Below are positions 34,489 through 49,400 of a DNA stretch of 64,000 bases, one piece after another (within the stretch, counting starts at the first letter, position 1; each line of letters begins with the position of its first letter). The notes under the pieces were generated by a model. It was not told where the DNA came from, did no database searches, and was given only the letters and a program-made list of their open reading frames with translations. Both the position numbers and the translations under genes were made by a program. The stretch lies in the NCBI GenBank assembly GCA_905116865.2, contig CAJHNH020008436.1, forward strand, positions 192,001 to 256,000, written 5' to 3'. This DNA is from Candidula unifasciata. Taxonomy: Eukaryota > Mollusca > Gastropoda > Stylommatophora > Geomitridae.

Positions 34489-37400
34489 CTGAAATGTCAA
34501 ACCATGAGAAAGTCAGTATTAGGACATGGAACACTGTTGTGTGCCTCTGGAAAATAATCACACAGACATTACAGTCTCTATATATATTATTGTTTTGGTT
34601 GACAAAAGATAAATGATTGCACACAAAATCAAAGAATCAAATGGTTTGCTCATCTGGTCAGAACCGAACAAAATTAGCCAGCAGTTAGAGCGTACTATAT
34701 GAGAAAAGCAGGCCAAAAGGCCAGAGGTTGACCAAGAAAGAGACGGGTGTATGGAGTAAAAGACACTACAGAAACACAGTATAAAATTAACTCAATCTAC
34801 ACAACTAGCAAAAGAGAGGAAACCTAATCTACCTCCTCTCTGCGAAGCAGTTGGACACAAGAGGAAGTTTATAATCATCCCTGTGTGGGTTTCCTCGACC
34901 TATCTGAGAGGAAAAAAGAATATACATCTACTGCCCCCAAACAAGAATGTCCTAAAAGTACTTATTAGGCTATTTTCTTTGAAGCTGGAGTGCATCTACC
35001 TGACCCACGAGGAACCAACAGTCTGCATTTAAATAAATCAGATCTGTAAAATGGATGTGTATCCAAAACTCAAGTTCTAGAACAGGACCAAAGTCCAGAA
35101 ATGGATGGACAACCAGGAATGTCTGCCAGAGTTTACAGCAGGTGAGCATGAAGAATAGAAGGTGTCTCCTGCTGTTAATGGGATGCTTGTCTGAATGCCT
35201 ACATCAACATCAGCTGCATGTTTCCTTCTAACAGATGCTTTCTTTATTGATGCCACACTTGATAGTATACATGTCAATCATTTGTGATAAGTCGATATAA
35301 GGGGTTTCATTTTATCATGTCTTGTACACTATCATCATCTGTTTATGCTGTTATACTCACACAGGGCTAGACTATTCTTCTATTCCATTCTATCCTGTGC
35401 AACTGATTCAATATCATGGATGAAATCCAGTCCAGCATCTTTGGCCTCTCTCATCAACGTTCATCTTGAGGTTTCTTTTAGACATCCTCATCTCATCAAT
35501 TTCCCATTTAAGTGCCTGTTTGGTTATTCTGTTTGCCTCTTCTCAGATGTGCCCAATATACTGCTATCTTCTTTGTTTCATAACTGTTGATATCAATACT
35601 TGTTCTGACATTTATATTATTTCTTCATTGTAATAAGTGAGAACCCAATGAGCCACAAGGGGTTCCCCAGTGTGTGTAAGGGGTTCAGGGTCAAAGGCCA
35701 ATTAAGAATGAATCAGTAGGAAAGAGGGTCCCAAGTAGGCTTGTGATTTCCTCGTGAACGATTGAGTGATTAAAAGAAGAAACTCATGAACAGGAAGAAA
35801 AGATTGGACATGAGGAAGTAGGAATGATTAGTTGGTGTTTGACAGCAAGAGAGAAAGGTTGGTTTGGTTGAAATAATTGAGGTGAATCGTGATAATTGAC
35901 AGTGGGAACGAATATCAGGCAGGGAGAGAAACGGCTGAGCCGTGGATGAAAGTGTGTTTAGCAGTTGAGTTGATGAAAATGCTTGCTGTGCTGTGTATCC
36001 AAGACAAGGACCTGGTGTGAATGGGACTTCTAGATTAATGAAGGTAACTGAACTGTTGTTAGCTCTCTGTTGCTCAGAAGTCACAGCATACTCCCAGTAG
36101 AACCAGTAATGACCAGGGACAGCGATGAAGTGGTGCGACTGTTGGAACAGCAATAAACAACTGATTGTAAATTGAGTGTGGTCAGATTGTATGATTGCTA
36201 CAAACTTAACTAGTTGGGAGAGAGAAGAACAAAGTCACTGTTGGCCAAGAAATAGACCAAGGAGGCCCACTACATTCATATTTCTTGAATTCAGTACCTT
36301 TAATGCTCATTTATTTCCTTAGGCATTTGTTTTTTTTAATGCATTCAACTTTAGTTCTATGTCTTGAGCCATTCTCCAACTTTCACTTGCACATGTAACA
36401 AATTAAATAACAGTGGTACTGAAAATACACAAATTGGTTTTAAAACTACATAATTTGGAGTTCCATATTTTGTTCAAGGTTAGGGTGAAAGGCTGCTATT
36501 GCCTTGTCATTACATATCATAGTTTATTTCTTTGTGTTCCGCAGCAACTAAAATTACTAAATAATTAAACTGATTTTTGCTTTGTTTCCAGTGACTTTTT
36601 CCCTGATCTGCCTCGTATGTAGATGATAAGAAGCCACTCTGATATGAGGGCTGCACTTACTTGATGAAGCTGGAATGGTAGACATGAACAAAGGTTGCCA
36701 TGAGGAACTGACAATCAAAGCGATCCATAATGCCACCATGTCCTGGAATTGTATCACCAAAGTCCTGCAGGAAAATATAAATAAGTTCAAGAGACTTGCC
36801 ATTTTTGGAAACAACACAAGGTAGTCTGCTGCCAAATGGCCTGCAGCTGGGATTGAACCAAGTACCTCAGAATTATAGATTGCGTTTGCAACCTCTACGC
36901 CACAGACGCGAACAAACAACTGAACATAAAATTGCCTAGTAAAAACACACAATCCACCAAAAAATACTTTTGTTTTATCGTGGCGTCGCAAAGAGAACAT
37001 GTAACTAACTTTCACACTGATGCAAGGAATCAGTTTTAAACATTTATACACAGGAACAAGAATACATAAACATACAGGCACATGAACACGATTCAAATAG
37101 AAACTCAAAATTGGTAGTGGCAGTTAGAGGCATTATACCGTTATTACATAGGTTGGCAGTCTCTGTATGTCCTTTTAAACCAAATCAACACTTTTTATTT
37201 TACTAAGAGGAAAAGTAATTTTTAAAGTTAAATACAATTTCTGCTAAAGAGGACTCACACATCGGTAACCGGGTCGCCCACTGGCTTGCTCGCAGACCAC
37301 TTCATCGTCGGTCGGGACAGTATTTGGGTCTGTCTCCTTTGATCGCATCAACACTGCAAGAATCCTTTTCAGGGCTCTTAGTGGTGTGCAATGCTAAGCC

Positions 37401-40400
37401 ATTTTATACGGCACACATAACCTAGTCACAATTATAACCTAATGCTCCCCTTCAGGGATGCTGGTTGAACGTGACAATTTAAATTTTTTTTCCAGCAAAA
37501 CACCTGCCTACAACTGCCAAAGAGAAAAGTTAAATGCATTTTTACAGCTTATATATAAAATACTAAACAGTTTAAAGGAAGAGGATTGACTTTACTGAAC
37601 TGACTTTTATCCAAGAAGCTTAATCTCTCTCTGCATAGTAGCTAGCTCAGTGCCGAGAGTGTCACACGAAGCAAAAACTCTTTAGCTCCAGCAGTAATCT
37701 TCTGGGATTATGTTAAAATTGCACCCATGAACTGAATTTATCATCTTAAGAGCACAAGGATTAACCACTTAAAAAGTAAAATAGTGAAGGACTATTTTCC
37801 ACGCCTTTAGGCACACTGGGAATTTAGAGCCAGGCCCATATTTTATAGACCAAACATCACTTGGTGGATGTTGTGGTCAGCATTATGTCGGCCGCCTTTA
37901 CCTCCCAGGACGGCACCTGGTACCCATTCAAGGCTGGGTCGACCTGGGAGTCAAGGTTATTTTTGAAACAAAGTCAGGATCCGTCAGGACCCAAACCCAT
38001 TACCTTCCAGTTCGTAAGCGAGCGTCTAGCGGCTACACCACGGTGACCCCTAGCTTAACCACTAAGCAATGGAAAATTCCTGCACAATATGTCCCTCAAC
38101 AGCTGTTTTCTGGTAATACTATACGATGTTTCCCCAATCTCTTTCATAGTGCAATTCTTATACCACTGTCAAAAAGCCATGAGAATAGGTGTTTTTTTTT
38201 TAAATTTAAAAAAAAAAAACAACAACAAAAACTGAGGTTTACCTTGATTTTAAAAGCTCTTTTAAATCCACTGGCAAAGAAGCCACCAAAGGGGCCTATA
38301 ACTGATGCAAACAATGACAGGGCAACTGAATGAAGAATGAATGGATACACACTGACTGTTGTTTTCTTGATTCCCAGCTGCAAACAGACAATGTAAGTGG
38401 TTTCAATACCTAAGGAGACATGGTTGCAACAGGTCAAAGTATGCTACTGGGAATACAAAACATGAAGGATGAACACAAGTGATTTGGAAAAAAAAAATGT
38501 ATAGAACAAATGGTAAAGTACACTTTAATAAGAATGTAACAAATATAAGAAATAAGATATTACTGAAGAAGCAATATCCTACTGAAGAAGTTGTATATTT
38601 AAGAAACTGAAGCCTCCTCAGGAAGCCACAGGTTAATGAAGTTGTGTGTGTTTATGAAACTTTATAATACTGAATAAATCATATACTAAAAACACAACAT
38701 TTTTAAGAAACTGCATTATTTAGTTAGTCTTTCTTCTTGAGCCTAGGATTGCACATAGGACAGAGGTCATAACTCTCCAGTTTAGTCTGCCAGCCCCCTG
38801 TTTTAGGTCTCAGATGTTTATTGGGCCCTAGGCTGTGCCCTCCCTGATGTTGGTTCTATGCAGGGTTTCTCTTGATCTTCCCTGTTGTCTTTTCCCTTCT
38901 GGTGTCCATATGAGGGCTTGGTGGGGGAGTCTCGTTGTATCATTCTGATGTAGTTCCAGCGGCGCTTTCTTACAAAATTGGATACATCAACTTGCTTGGT
39001 CTCTTGTCTTATTTGTAGGTTGGATCTTAAATCTTTCCAGTGAAGATTTAGTATTAAGAAACTGTATGCTATTAAATAAATCACATAAGATGCAAGCATG
39101 AACTATAAATTGCAGTGGGTCAGCAGATTTAAGGCTCGATCAGTCTATGCCTCTCCATGGCCAACACAGACGCTATCAATATTTTTTTAAAGTAGCAGCG
39201 CATCTGTTTGACAGGCAAGGAGCCAAAATTGAAAAAAAAAAAAAAAAACCCAACTAATCCGTCAAATGGATGTGCATGCAACACTCAAGTCCCGGAACAA
39301 AAACCACCATAGTCCAGACAGACATGGGCAAACAATCAGGACTTTCTGCCAGTTCTCATGCGATAAGATCAGCATAATAATAAGATATCAGATGTTTCAG
39401 AAACTGAGCTGCTGAAAAAAGCAAATATTAAGGAAATTACATGTTTAAAACAAGTCAAACTGCATTTAAGAAGCTTCATATTACAGTTTTCTAACACTTC
39501 TCTTTGTCAAAGTGCTGAAAATGTGGCAAACAATCTAAATCCACATATATGATGTACATGAAATGCTTAAACTTCCTGAGTTCTTTCCTGAAAATCCTAT
39601 CATGCAGCAACAACAGCTGCTACATTAAAAAAAAAAAAACGTTACTTACTAAATTGAAAAATGCCCTGATGGTCTCTGGTAAATTGTACTGGGAGAGTAC
39701 AAAGACATGGGAACGCTCACACTCCATCGAGAGGGCATCTTTAGATTCATCATATGACACGGGACAGACAAAATAGTCATACTGCAGCAGGAAGTAGGAT
39801 AACTGCAAAAGTATTAACATACATATAATACACATTAAAAAACTTGAGATAATCAGGACATAAAAACAAGTTTATTTCTCAATTTTGGTCCCAAGTAATG
39901 CACCATGAGCTTTAGGCAACTCACAGTCTGTTATGTTTGGTCTGGACAAGCAAAAGAAAGTTGGCCAGCTACTTCATTATGCAGTGCACATTATCAGTCA
40001 CTAAAGCCAAACAATGAACAAGGCTTGGCAAGAGTTGGTTGAGGTTCTATGATTTACTAGAGAATTAAGGGATGAAGAAGAAGAAAAGAAGGAGAAATAA
40101 GAAGAAGACTGCCAACCTATGTAATAACGGTTTATTGCCTCTAACTGCCACTACTAATTTTGAGTTTCTATTTGAATCGTGTTCATGTGTCTGTATGTTT
40201 ATGTATTCTTGTTCCTGTGTATAAATGTTTAAAACTGATTCCTTGCATCAGTGTAAAAGTTAGTTACATGTTCTCTTTACGACGCCACGATAAAACAAAA
40301 GTATTTTTTGGTGGATTGTGTGTTTTTACTAGACAATTTTATGTTCAGTTGTTTGTTCGCGTCTGTGGTGTAGAGGTTGCAAATGCAATCTATAATTCTG

Positions 40401-43400
40401 AGGTACCTGGTTCAATCCCAGCTGCAGGCCATTTGGCAGCAGACTACCTTGTGTTGTTTCCAAAAATGGTTTCATAAGCTGATCATTCAGAGAGCAATGG
40501 CAAACTACTGAACACAAGATTGACTACAAAATCACAAACAACCAATAAATGCTGGGGTTTGCCCTGCAATATCCTGTAGAGGGTACGCAACTAACTAGTT
40601 TGTCACTTGTTTCTTTTCTTTTTAAATGATACAACACTGATATCATTAACGTCATCACAAAGCTATCTGTTCCCAAACTGCCTGTAGCAGTTATCTAACA
40701 CCAGTATGTCAGATTTCAAAGTTGTGTTTGTTTCCCCCAAGGCTATGACATTTTACTATAATCAAAGAAAACCACACAGCTCTAATAACAAGTGACTTAC
40801 TGGGTGTGATATAACTTAACTGGAGATGTACTTACAATGATGCCAAAAATTACAGTTGAGAATGCACCACCAATGAACCCTTCCCAGGTTTTCTTTGGGG
40901 ACAACTTGATCAGAGGAGTGCGGCCAAAAAAGAAACCAAACATGTAGGCCATAATGTCATTGCAGATAATCATGGATACTGGCACAAGAACCCTGTTAAC
41001 ATAAAAATACAAAGAGAAACATGAGTAAGCATGAAGTACAAGTGACTTTACTCTGAAGGACAACCAATAATTTCTCATTCATTTTCATAAAGGTATTTTT
41101 TTAAACATAATAGATTACTGTGATGTTCATCATTGGCCTTTCCTTTCCATTGTTAAAAACCAAAACCATGATAATTAATAACAATGGAACGTAGAGGCCA
41201 TCAATAAATATCACAGAACAGAGAGAGAAATTAGACCAAGTAACAAGTTTCCTCTATTTTGGACACAAAATAACCGATGATGGCAGATGTGTAATAGGAG
41301 TTAACAAGAAAATAGAAATGGCCAAAAGTATTTACAACAGACCTGGTCAATGAAATAGCAACTAGAAAAAGTTTCTGGAGATGTAGACGTACAGAAGTAT
41401 AGGTCACATTTCATGGCGAAAAAACAAATACAGAGGTTCTGAAGAGACTAGGATTGAAAAGAGTTGCAAAAGGAAAATAAAAACAAAAACAAAACAAAAC
41501 AAAAGACACAAGCAAAATATTTTTTTCCATATTAAAAGGCATAAAATTGATATGAAAACTATACTGGATGGTAAAATTAAGGCTAGCAAAAAACAAAGCA
41601 GAAAGCTAAACAAGTGGGAATATAACATCAAGAGATGGACAAACAGCAGTCTGAGAGAATGTACATCCAGAGCAAAAGACACAAACAGACCATTAGAGCC
41701 CGAGGAGAACAGCACTACGAGGAGTTACTAGGGGATCTGGCTGTTGCTCAACACTCAAGGGAAAGGCGAGACGGATATACAATCAGTTACTGGTACCATC
41801 AGAATTGGAACTGTTCACTTGTTGCTGAAGATGGGGTTTAAGCGCTTAGGGGTGAGTTCTGATTCTTAATTCAAAATTCAGAGAAACAGTCAGTGTTCAA
41901 CCGATAGAGACATCTTCTAATTATTGTATGGCAAGGTAACAGTTATTATAGTTACCTTTGTGTACTTCTGTTAGTTCATTTGCTCTTGTCAAGCATGAGT
42001 ACTTTCTATGGAAGCAGCTCATTGTATATGTGAACAAGACTAGTAGTCCATCTAAGCTGAGACTAGTACAGCTTAGTGTGGTAATTTGGGCATTTTGATG
42101 CTTGTTCACTGAATCCTCACAATAAGTATAACAATAAGAAATACACAATAAATACAGTAACAAATAAACAAAACAAATCCCCCCAAAAAGTATAACACTC
42201 TTAAGTCAGCAGCTCTCAAACACCCTTGTCAAGCAAAAAATTGTTCAAGGCACACCAACCCTTAAAGCGGTTTGAATACTTGGGAAAAAAAAGTGCACAT
42301 TTAATGTTCACTTCTCTTTAATGCGATGAATGAAGCTGTTTGGATGAATTCTTCATTATTTCCTTTATGTTTATGGGAAGTTTAGTTAATTTTACCCTCA
42401 AATCACTTGACCCGGAAAGTTTGTTCCTGTATCTGTTTTTATGTAAGTGTACGTTTAGAAAGCGTGCAGCCGTGCCAATAGCACTGCCTTCTGAGTACAC
42501 CTGGATTCAGAACTCTTCTTGGCTTCCTTCATGGATTTTATGTTTTTTAAACTGTCGTCTTCACTGATCTCAAGCAGATTTGGAAAAATTCTTGATTACT
42601 GCCGCGGCACCCCTGGCTTAAGCTCGTGGCACCCAGTTTGAGAACCGCTGCTCTAAGTAATGCACTGACAGTAAAACCTCCTTAACATGAAATCCAAGGA
42701 ACCAAACAAACATATTAAACCATTCCATATTAGAATAGATCCATCGGCACGCTAATATCTTTTTAATATATAGTAACATTTTTCTTTTTAAACAAAAAAC
42801 ATATGTATGCCACAATTAAAAGATAGACAATGTTGATCTAAAAACTGAAATACATTCTTTTTGGTTATTGTTATTTCTTTTCTGGTAAATGACAATACTC
42901 ACCAAATAAGACCTTCCAAGACATTCTGAACAATGAAATGTGACTGAGCAACGACGAGCAAGAGGGTAACATGTGTCCATCCAAACTGGGAAAAAAAGAA
43001 ATGTGTCAGAAATCAAAACTGTAATCAGATGCACACACAAACCCATATAAGCTCAAAAGTGAGAGAAAACTTTCATGTATTACATTATAATCACATATTT
43101 CACTCACAGAGTACTGCATGTTACATCAGGTTGGTGTATTATAACTTCTTTAGAAGTTGAATTGGGTATCTAGTATCTAGTATTTGACCTGTTTCCTTGC
43201 TATCCAGACTGAGATGATATAACCTCAGGTGGTAAAACTTTCTGGTAGCTGATTCTTCTTCTCCTGGAATGCCTCGCGGCACCAGGGCAGGAAGAGATCT
43301 CTGGACCCTTCGGGCCTTTCTTATTGCTTCGTATAAAGTACTTTTCAGTGTCTCTGATATTTTTGCAGTCCATCTTCTGTGTGGTTGATCTCTGGCTCTG

Positions 43401-46400
43401 TTACCTCTTATCTGTATAACACTGCTCTCTGTGGTGCCCTGTCTGAAGCCAATATGATCCTTGTTACATAGCCAAACCATCTGATTTGTTGTCTACCTAT
43501 AAAGTTCAGTATTGGTTCTGTGCTGACTCTCCTGATATCATAATTCCTAAGTTGATTTTTCCTCTTTACATCTAGCATAGTACGTAAATATTTCATTTCT
43601 ATCGTGACTATTTTCCTTCTGTCATCTGAAGACAGTGTCTATGTTTTACATTGATAACATACTGTTGGTAAGAATATTGTGTTGAACACTGTTCTTTCAG
43701 TGTTCATATTCACATGCTTGCATTTCAAAATTGGGGCCACCTGGCCAAAACTTGAAGGTTGCAGCTCCAATGGGGGGAACAATTAAAGGAAGGAAGGATA
43801 CTTTCACATAAATACTTTCCCCCATTTGCCACACAGAGTCATGACTCTAAAGTGTCTTTCTTCTGTTCTGTGTTAATTTAATTTATTTTATAATCTAGCT
43901 GCATGAGCATATTTTGAAATATTTTCTTCATACAAGCACACATGTCAAAGACATTTTTAACATGAACATTTCCACTGCTGGCCCACGTAGATTCTAAATG
44001 GCTCATGAGTCTGAAGCATCTTCCTCCTGTTATCTTTTAATTTATTTTATAATTTACTGTCTTTAATATATTTTGGTGTATCTGCTTGTATCTCTGAGAT
44101 GTTAAAAACGTTTTTCTTTTTTTCGTAAAATCTTATATTTTTCTCAGCGCTCATCAGCAATAAATAACAGCAGAAAGTTCTGGTTGTTCGTCCACTTTGG
44201 GGCTTTAATCTTGTTTTGGGACTTTAGTTTTGCATACACATCCATTTGACAGATCTGGCTTATTAGTATACAGATTGTTGGTTCCCCACCTCTCAGGCAG
44301 ATGCACTCTGACTTAAAACATCCCTAATCAGACGCCTTTTACAACATGCTTGTTAAGGGCAGTAAGTCTATTCTTTTCTCCCACCAAAATGGGGCCCCAG
44401 AACCCAAATGATGATCTCGAAGATTTGTTAGCAACAACAACATCACAAAACTGCTTACCAGTGTGAACTGTTTCAAATAGTGCTTCTTTACCAGACTGCA
44501 GACGAAGCCCACGAGACCTGCTGTGTACAGAGAAAAGGAGATGAACCTATGATAGGTCGCAAAAGGTCTCAGCATGTCCTGGGGGAAGAAAGTACATGTA
44601 CGTTATAATTAAAATAACTTACTGAAGCTGCATAGTGTATTTGTCAGGGTTCGTTGCCAAATTCACCAACTTTTTTCAGGGGTTTTTCATGGTATTTTTT
44701 GTTTAAGGGTGTACTGGGCATATGCGATACTTTATTCTTGCGCACACATGTGGGTATGCACACAAATCTTTTCCAAACCTGGTAGAAGAGGGGAATAAAT
44801 TAATTTGTAGCACTAATTTAGATATCGACACAGTTGTCCGGAGTTTAATCTTCATAAACAAACAGGCTGTGAATTTCAACTAAAGGGTTCAATTTTTGAG
44901 ATTTACTTTATGGTAAACTAATTATAAAGTATACACCTGATGAAATAAAGTGAAATATGCCAGATAATAAATTCTATTGTATACGTCTTTATTATCCAAA
45001 CTATAAGAAATCTGTAAGTGTGGAAAATTATACACCAAACAGTAGAAAGTACCATGTCCTTTGAGAGTTAACAGTTAATTCAGTCAATCAGGTGTCATCT
45101 CCATGATGAAAGTTAGATGTAACAGATCTCTATCTATCATATATCCTGTCCTGGTGATAAATCATTCAGATATATTGCTGTTCATCAACCTATTAATGTT
45201 ATGGTTTCATGTTCATTGTTGTCAGTCACTTTGTTCTCCAGTAATTATTTTAAACAACTCTTATGTCTTTAAACAGTCATTATGTTCATTAAGGAGCAAC
45301 ATATGATATGGTTTGATCATCTGATGAAAAGGCCCCCATACCAACTGCCACTGAGAGACACTGAATGAACAGAGGGCAAAGGGAAGACCAAACAAAATAT
45401 CGAACAACAACATTAGGAGCAGCCTTAAAGAAATTAAGAAAGAGCAGTCAGAAGATTCTTGCACAACACACCACCCCCCCCCCCCCCCCCCCCTCCTCCT
45501 TTTCTCTCCAGCAACTCTTCGATGAGATACTGGGAGAACGGAAGAGAAGGAGGAGATGGAATAGGAAGAAGAGAAAATATTTTGTCTTATAATGTGGTAT
45601 GCTATTATATCTGGTCATTTCAACTTATAGAGTCTGAGTATCAGGGTACAGTGAAATCTGATCTTAGCAGCAGAAACTATAATTCCAGACAATACACAAA
45701 TCTTTTCCTGTGGTCAAAACATGTTCCAGTTTCTACTTCTCAAATGTAACCACAATTGATGATTATCTTTTTCTGATGTTTGTGATAAGTTTTCTTCAGG
45801 CTCTGGACTCTTTCAAAACATCAGGATTATTCCTTCTGACTGTGCAAGAAATTGTAAGCATTCTGCTGTAAAAATACATCCTTTGAATTCTTATCTTAGC
45901 AAAAGAAAAGATAACCCCTATCAATACAAAGCAAATGCTAGCATACTTACAGTGCCAGCCAGGAGTACTCCAAAGTAGCCAATCATACTCTCCCCAAAGA
46001 AGAAGAAATTAGAAGCAAACAGGAAGTACCAGCTTAATGTTCTAAACCATGGAAGGTCATAGGAGCGGTAGACAATGTAGCCAATGGTGATTATCTCATG
46101 GAAGCACTTGATCTGAAGAGCAAATGTCTGAAACATAAAAAGAAAAGTCTTTTAACAACAGTGGTTTTCAAACTCTCCAATCACCGCTACCTCTTTTATT
46201 TTGAGGCCACGTCCATTTTATGTTTCCCGGTCCAGGATGAGAGTGACTTTCCTTGCCATTCATAAATCCCCATGTCACAGGGCTTGTCCTATGTTGCCGG
46301 GGTGTCATGCTTTGTCACCGACCAGAATTACGGCCCAAAACATGCAGAACTGGCCCTAACCCCAACGCCCCTACATCCCACGAGACAGTTCTCACAAGAG

Positions 46401-49400
46401 AGTGCAGTCTATGTCCGACGACTGCATGCACAACATTATTGTCCCCATAATTCAAGGTTACCTTCATGTTCATGGTTTCCTATCTTCATGGTTTCCTATC
46501 AGTAGATTACCAGAGTCTCATGTCAGGTCTGTGCTCTTGTCCAAGTTATGCCCTGTGACCAATCCATTCAAGTATGTATCTCTGGGTGTTTCCCTGGCTA
46601 AGTTCAAGTCAGCTGTCACTAAGTATTTAAACCCATTTCTCATCACCATATGCCCAAACAATCTTGACTACTTTAATGTAATTTATATGTTAAATTTATA
46701 GTTTTCTGAAGGACAGTAACACTCTAACACACTTATTTTTTCTCAGTGTTTTTTATGGCATTTTGCTGCTAATTTTTTTCACCCAGCTAAAGTCCACTTT
46801 TCCATGGTAATTATTATAACCTCTGCAAGATCATTTCTGTCACATGGTATGACTGTTCCAATACAGTCTTATCAATCTGCATGCAAAACAATGTTCTTAT
46901 TTGTGTTTAAAGAATATTTATTAGTGTTTACAATAGTGTAAAACAATCCTGTTTGTACACTTCTTTTGAATGGCCCCTACTAACCGACTACATTTTAAAT
47001 TGTTATGACATGTTGTTAGGGGAATGAGTGTTAGGAATATGGCCAGGAGGCAGTAGCTTGAAACAATCTGGAAACTAAAAGAGCATGCTCTTATATACAA
47101 AGGCAGCAGACCAATCATCTACTGAGAACAAAAATCATTCCAGTGCAAACTTTAATTAAATAATTAAACCCAGACCTATAAACCAAAGACTGAGTAGAGC
47201 AGACGCTAGACAGATTGCCTTCTGGCTTGGTGTTTGTAAGCTGAGGTGGAATTTTAAAACTCATCTGAGATAACATGTCAAGCTGGTCTAAAATGAATAA
47301 CAAGAAATGTTCTAGGAAATAAAGGCAGCTGGCGACATCCACTTTCTTCTTCTTCTTTGTTCACTGGCTGTAAGCTACGGTGGAAAGTCCTGGTTTGTTG
47401 TCTATTTGGACTTTCGCTTTGTGCCTGGGCTGAGTTTTGTGTGTACATCTGTTTTACTGGCTTATTTGTGTGCAGTTAATTGTTCCTTGTCTCTCAGGCT
47501 GATAGACTTCAACTTCAAATGAGACCACAATTAGTCGACTCTTATGACATGCTTTGTGGGCAAGCAGTGGGTCAATTCTTGTGTTTTCCTCAATGGGGTC
47601 CCGGAACCCACATGGAGACATTCACTTTTAAGGTGGATTGGTTTACACTACATGTCGGGTTAGCATCATGTTCACTACATGCCTAGAGAAATGTAAACAG
47701 GTCCTTTAATTTTACCAAAACTATTTATTTATTCAGCTAGCTCAGATAAGATTAATTCTCTTACCACAAGAACCAGCGCTAATGGCCCAAGGTAAATCAT
47801 AAATGCAAATGAAAATATCATCAGCCAAGTAAAGATGCCTCGAATTACCCAGTTTCGCCATCTGTAGATAGAATATGAAGAAAAAGCTTAAGGATTTACA
47901 CTAGGATGTATATAGAATTATTATTAATTTACATAAAGAAAACTTCAATAATTTAATCTAGTAATTTAGCATGGCAAAACGGGTAACAAAATAGTAAAAA
48001 AATAAGACCAAACGAACAAACAAATCAATAACTTAATACTTTCAGTTACAAAGCAGTGTTAAATAACAGGCAGTAATAAAATAATTATGCCTAAACTAAT
48101 CAAACTTATTAATAAAGAGGGTAAAGGCTTCTATTGTTCGACATTATATTAGAGACTGTTATTCTCATTTAATATTTGCAGTGCTATGACCATACTCCTT
48201 TTGACTTCAGTTGAACAGTCTCCAGTGCTGTTTATTATGGAGAATAGTTATTCAAAGTTTGTGATATTTTCAATTTCTTCAACCTTTATTGTTATTTCTG
48301 GGTGACAGCCAGTTTTGTTTGTGGACATTATACGTAATGCTGGCATCGAGAAAAAATTTCACTGAAAACATGCTATGAAAAGGAAGCTCAATAAAGGGAA
48401 TGGGGAAAAACCCAGACAGAAACATTTACATTGCCCATTTGTATTGTCCCAGAAACATTTACATTGACCATTTGTATTGTCCCAGAAACATTTAAATGGA
48501 CCATTTGTATTGTCCCAGAAACATTTACATTGACCATTTGTATTGACCAGGAAACATTTACATTGTCCATTTGTATTGACCCAGAAACATTTAAATGGAC
48601 CATTTGTATTGTCCCAGAAACATTTACATTGACCATTTGTATTGACCAGGAAACATTTACATTGTCCATTTGTATTGACCCGGAAACATTTACATTGTCC
48701 ATTTGTATTGACCCGGAAACATTTACATTGTCCATTTGTATTGACCCGGAAACATTTACATTGTCCATTCGTACTGACCCAGAAACATTTACATTGTCCA
48801 TTTGTATTGACCCGGAAACATTTACATTGCCTATTTGTACTGACCCAGAAACATGTACACTGCCCATTTGTACTGACCCAGAAACATGTACACTGCCCAT
48901 TTGTACTGACCCAGAAACATTGACATTGCCCATTTGTACTGACCCGGAAACATTTACATTGCCCATTTGTATTGTCCCAGAAACATTTACATTGTCAATT
49001 TATATTGTCCCAGAAACATTTACATTGTCCATTTGTATTGTCCCAGAAACATTTACATTGTTCATTTATATTGTCCCAGAAACATTTACATTGTCCATTT
49101 GTATTGTCCCAGAAACATTTACATTGTCCATTTATATTGTCCCAGAAACATTTACATTGTTCATTTATATTGTCCCAGAAACATTTACATTGCCCATTTG
49201 TATTATCCCAAAATATTTACACGGCCCATTTGTATTGTCCCAGAAACAATTACATTGCCCATTTGTAGTGTCTCAGAAACATTCACATTTGTGTGCAAGT
49301 TTTTTCCTTTCCCCTATGGTGAGCATCCTAGTCATAGCTTGTGTTCACTGCATTTTAAATCAACACTTTTATTAATTATTTCATTTCTCACCCTTCAGTG

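Noticed and set aside
36860..36930. Functional tRNA genes at box A/B sites (also 12.8, 20.9, 24.2, 40.4, 54.7 and 59.2 kb)
   Set aside because: Cloverleaf stems are incomplete, and most of these sites continue into SINE bodies shared between copies.
48420..49375. Long repeat-protein ORFs (up to 314 codons)
   Set aside because: They are by-products of a stop-free 33-bp unit, occur on both strands and lie in an intron.
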